From Apostichopus japonicus (lineage: Eukaryota; Echinodermata; Holothuroidea; Aspidochirotida; Stichopodidae): a DNA stretch of 64,000 nt. The position numbers and the translations under genes are program-made. Shown here piece by piece: positions 61,014 through 64,000 of the stretch. Position 1 is the first letter of the stretch. Every line of letters starts with the position of its first letter. Under the pieces are notes generated by a model. It did no database searches, was not told the origin of the DNA, and saw nothing but the letters and a program-made list of their open reading frames with translations. The stretch covers positions 531,001 through 595,000 of the forward strand of contig NC_092569.1 in assembly GCF_037975245.1 (NCBI RefSeq). The letters run 5' to 3'.

Positions 61014-61620
61014 GAAAGGCAAGTGAAGAGATGGAAAGGCCATGAATATTCATTCCAGGATTTAAAAAGGGCCATTATGTTGTACTCTTCCCCCACTGCC
61101 GACATGGATGTCATAAATATTCATGTATGTTGATCATGTAATCATGAATATTAATGATGTGACAACACTCGCCCTGATGTATTGTATTTTATACAATAAT
61201 TGTTGACACTTTCAGATATTTTAATGGTAAAATTCTGTATTCATTTTCAATGGTCAAGAGTTGCTTACCAAAGATTAAAAACATTATTCTTTTCCAATTT
61301 ATTTTGCTCTTTTCTGTTGTTTACTTTCTGCATTTTACTTCTCTATTTTGACAGTCTTTCATAATTTTTTTTGTTTTCATTTACATAGTGAACTCTTTTT
61401 GGAATAATTTGAAAGGCTTGCGCTGTGATGGTAGATATGTGTGTGTGTGTGTGAATTTAGTTTTGCTCTTTGCAGTGTGAATAATTATAGTAAGGGTCAG
61501 ATTTACTTACTATTTATCTGCAACACTTACCATGCAGCGTGCACTGAATACCCTGCTTGGTTATCTGTAAATTGTATTGTTTGGCTTAAACTGAAATAAA
61601 ATGATGTGGAATTCTAGGAT
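61014..61620 (+). other. MACF1: 3' untranslated region (probable)
   Basis: AT-rich sequence after the stop, with several copies of gaatattcat/aatattcatg in the first 140 bases and a short TG repeat at 61439-61453. It ends near the first AATAAA. The true end is not known from sequence alone, and a longer UTR is possible. Confidence 0.6.
61595..61600 (+). terminator. Candidate polyadenylation signal AATAAA
   Basis: AATAAA in ctgaaataaaatgatg, 582 bases after the stop codon. It is the first canonical hexamer after the stop. Cleavage would be expected about 10-30 bases on. Confidence 0.5.
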
Positions 61621-64000
61621 TAAACTGCCATGTATCATTTGTTGAAAGCAAATTTAAACTTGTTGGAGTAATGAGTAAATTTGAAATCTTTTCAAAACAT
61701 ATTTGAGTAGGGGATAAAATATCAATAACCAGAAAATAAATCTGAATCAAATAACAAATAATTCTCTGAATTTGTGCAAAATAATCAACAAAAGCTAAAA
61801 GATATTTGCTGGAAAGTTTGCTAAAGAGTTTCAAACTCTGCATGTTTTGTCACCAGCTTACTTTGCTGCTTGCTGCTCTTGTCACTGAAGTAAGTGAAGA
61901 GATTTTTATAGATAGCAATGTTCATCCTAACAACTTGCAAGAAGTTAATATTCAAATTATAAATAATCTTAGCACCTTAGCACTATGGAAAAGGTTACAC
62001 ATCAAATACCTCCCCCCCCCTCCAATAAACGGGGAAAAAAAATGGAGGGAATATTTTCAAATGATATTAGCTGTTTTCCAGTATGCATTGAATTCCAGAT
62101 AGTATTGGTAATAGGGAATGATTTGAAGCCATGGCAGGTTTCAACATGGTTTGCAAACATAGTCTTAGGTCACCTCACAGGGGGGGGTGTTATTCTTTTT
62201 GAAAGTGACATTATTAGCTTCAAAACTGGAATAATTCATATTATTTGGTTGATATTTAGATTTTGAGGACTAGAAATTGAGTATCTACAGTATCTATATA
62301 TATATAAATACATATATCTTAATTGATGGGAATTCCATTTTAAAGGGTGAGAGGATTTTTCTATGCAAATTATTTACATTATTCCTTTCTCTTCATAGCT
62401 TTTCTCATTTTTTCACTTCTCTTACTTGTTCAGGTTGCTATATGTTAGGGTGCAGTTATTTCATTTTATGTGAGATATGATGACTTTAAAAATCCACCCC
62501 CCCCCCCTCTCAAAGAAAAAGACCAGTTAAAACTTCAACCTTATTTAGTTATTCATATTATGGGGACTACAATATGACTAACTATTGGGTGTGAGGTTCT
62601 TGGTCTTCACAGGTAATTCCACATTCTGTTTCTTCTTCATCTTTGTTATTCTGTTTACCCTGTTCATGATCTTTCCAAAGTTGTAAGTTACCCATACCGC
62701 AGCCAAGTCTTCATTATATGGGGACAATTTATGTGAAGACCTGCTGTTGTTTTTTTTTCTGGTTTAAAGAAATGTGAATTTTTGTAAGGACTATCTTACA
62801 TGTTTGGACAAAATGAATAATCGTGAAAAAATATGTTGTGAAGCTTAATAGTGTCATATTTGATCAATAACATTGTAGCTGACTGGAAAAAAAAAAGGTA
62901 AACAAAATTAGTGAATCAAATTTAATTTTTCTGCTCATTCTGTGTTTATGTTTTAGTTTTCACTCAGTCATGTTACAGCTTACCATCCATTGTTTTCATT
63001 TCACAAATAAGGATAACTGGCTCATAAAGGTAAAAAAAAATATTTCAGGTGTCCAGATGAAAACTTTGCAAGGACTGATTTTTTAATGTGTTAACAATTA
63101 CGAATATTACAGGAAGAAATTACCATGCATAATGAGAAATTTATCTGCACTTTTGTGGGGACAAAAACTGTAGTATTAAAGTTTTTCATTGTTTGATTTC
63201 AGTAACACTGCTTGAACACAAGTTACTTCTCTGTTGTTTGTTTCTATTGGTGGTTGATTAGCTGGATGAGTGACTTTGTTGTATTGTGAAAGGGAAGATT
63301 AATATCTAGTTTGAAGGGATCTAATTAAGCGGATTACGTATGGTAAATGTTACAATGGATATCGCTCTGTCAAGAGCAGTGGTATGTCTGTATGTTTGGC
63401 ATATGATCAGAAACGTGCTTTGTTGACAAAACTTTGCAAAAAGCAAAATGACCAAAAATTGTATAGAAATTATGCCACAATGAACACAAACCGAAAAAGT
63501 CCCTATTAAGTTTGGCGTACGTTTATTTTGTATTTTAACGCTGTCGTTTCAACCCTAACTTTCTGAGTTCTGCTTGTTTTCTTTTAGTTTCTTTACACTA
63601 TTGTTTTGATGCTTACTTTATCAGATTTGCGATAAAAATAATCATGTTAATTATGTATGCAAATATTTATTAATCATCTTCATTATGTTTGCGATTACTA
63701 GTTGTCTTGATTATGTTTAAGACAAAATTCTGAGTGACCGAGAACCAAACGGAAATGCTTTCACCTGAATTTCAGCCATTTGTTCAAGTCAGCTTTTTGT
63801 ATTTTAAACTAACTAGTCATGGTAAAAAAGCAAAACTACCATATCTTTTATAAGCTCTTTATTGTTTGAATTTTTCCATTCCAAATCTTGTTTCCTGCCT
63901 CCTTGGTTGTCATGGAGATGAATTATTTTAAATAGTTGTTTGGGTGCTTTGCCACAGAAGTGTATTTTCCTTGCTGTTGAAATTAAGAACAAGTTCACTT
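61621..64000. other. Downstream region, no gene supported
   Basis: AT-rich sequence with poly-C tracts (near 62013 and 62498), a poly-G tract near 62181 and small AT repeats. The open frames of 60-98 codons on both strands (for example 61806-62102 +) have low-complexity or unrecognisable products. It may be extended 3' UTR or intergenic DNA. Confidence 0.6.

Larger units (their letters stand above)
54977..60717 (+). other. Intron 36 (5.7 kb) before the last coding exon
   Basis: It contains a candidate alternative terminal exon (55925-56031), a 54-bp duplication (56991-57100), a 34-bp minisatellite (57271-57914), a 42-bp four-copy repeat (59513-59687), and poly-G and poly-C tracts near 56719, 58244 and 58467. 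The size and the tail-exon context make extra alternative exons plausible. Confidence 0.75.

Noticed and set aside
61806-62266. Overlapping 98- and 93-codon + frames downstream of the gene
   Set aside because: They include poly-C-derived Pro runs and show no domain. They probably lie in the extended 3' UTR or intergenic DNA.

Overview
This is eukaryotic (animal) genomic DNA. It is AT-rich and intron-rich, with long introns full of minisatellites. One protein-coding gene on the + strand fills almost the whole window. It is the 3' half of a spectraplakin, the giant actin-microtubule cross-linker family that includes vertebrate MACF1 and DST/BPAG1, fly Shot and worm VAB-10. I could place 37 consecutive coding exons (566 to 61013). 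Every splice junction keeps the frame, and together they encode the last 2442 residues of the protein. The 5' half of the gene (in this family: calponin-homology actin-binding domains, plakin domain and the earlier rod) lies upstream of base 1.

Layout: exons 1-30 (566-48186) encode about 19 spectrin repeats. They end with a basic, unstructured insertion inside the last repeat. Exons 31-32 (48800-52197) encode two EF-hands, the second apparently degenerate. Exons 33-34, plus the first codon of exon 35, encode the GAS2-related microtubule-binding domain. Exons 35-37 encode a Ser/Thr/Arg-rich basic tail ending at a TGA at 61011-61013. A 3' UTR with an AATAAA at 61595 follows. I support no gene in 61620-64000. 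No other gene, tRNA or rRNA gene is convincing on either strand.

The introns are the unusual part. At least 13 unrelated minisatellite arrays, with units of 16 to 102 bp, make up roughly 15% of the window, and none enters an exon. Some show higher-order structure. One array is split by a 568-bp hAT-type non-autonomous transposon with terminal inverted repeats and an 8-bp target duplication. A pogo/Tigger-like deletion derivative sits in intron 28. Weaker retroelement traces are present near 17.9 kb and 40.8 kb. Two short tandem duplications include a splice donor, one of them copying the 3' end of an exon.

Organism: single MACF1/DST-type locus, MACF1-like exon order, many poly-C/poly-G runs and an hAT MITE suggest a marine invertebrate, perhaps a deuterostome such as an echinoderm or hemichordate. 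This is a weak inference. I see no sign of a wholly new biological system. The most interesting leads are the degenerate second EF-hand, an SxIP-like motif moved upstream of the EF-hands with none in the tail, a candidate alternative terminal exon at 55925, and the exon-end duplication in intron 24.
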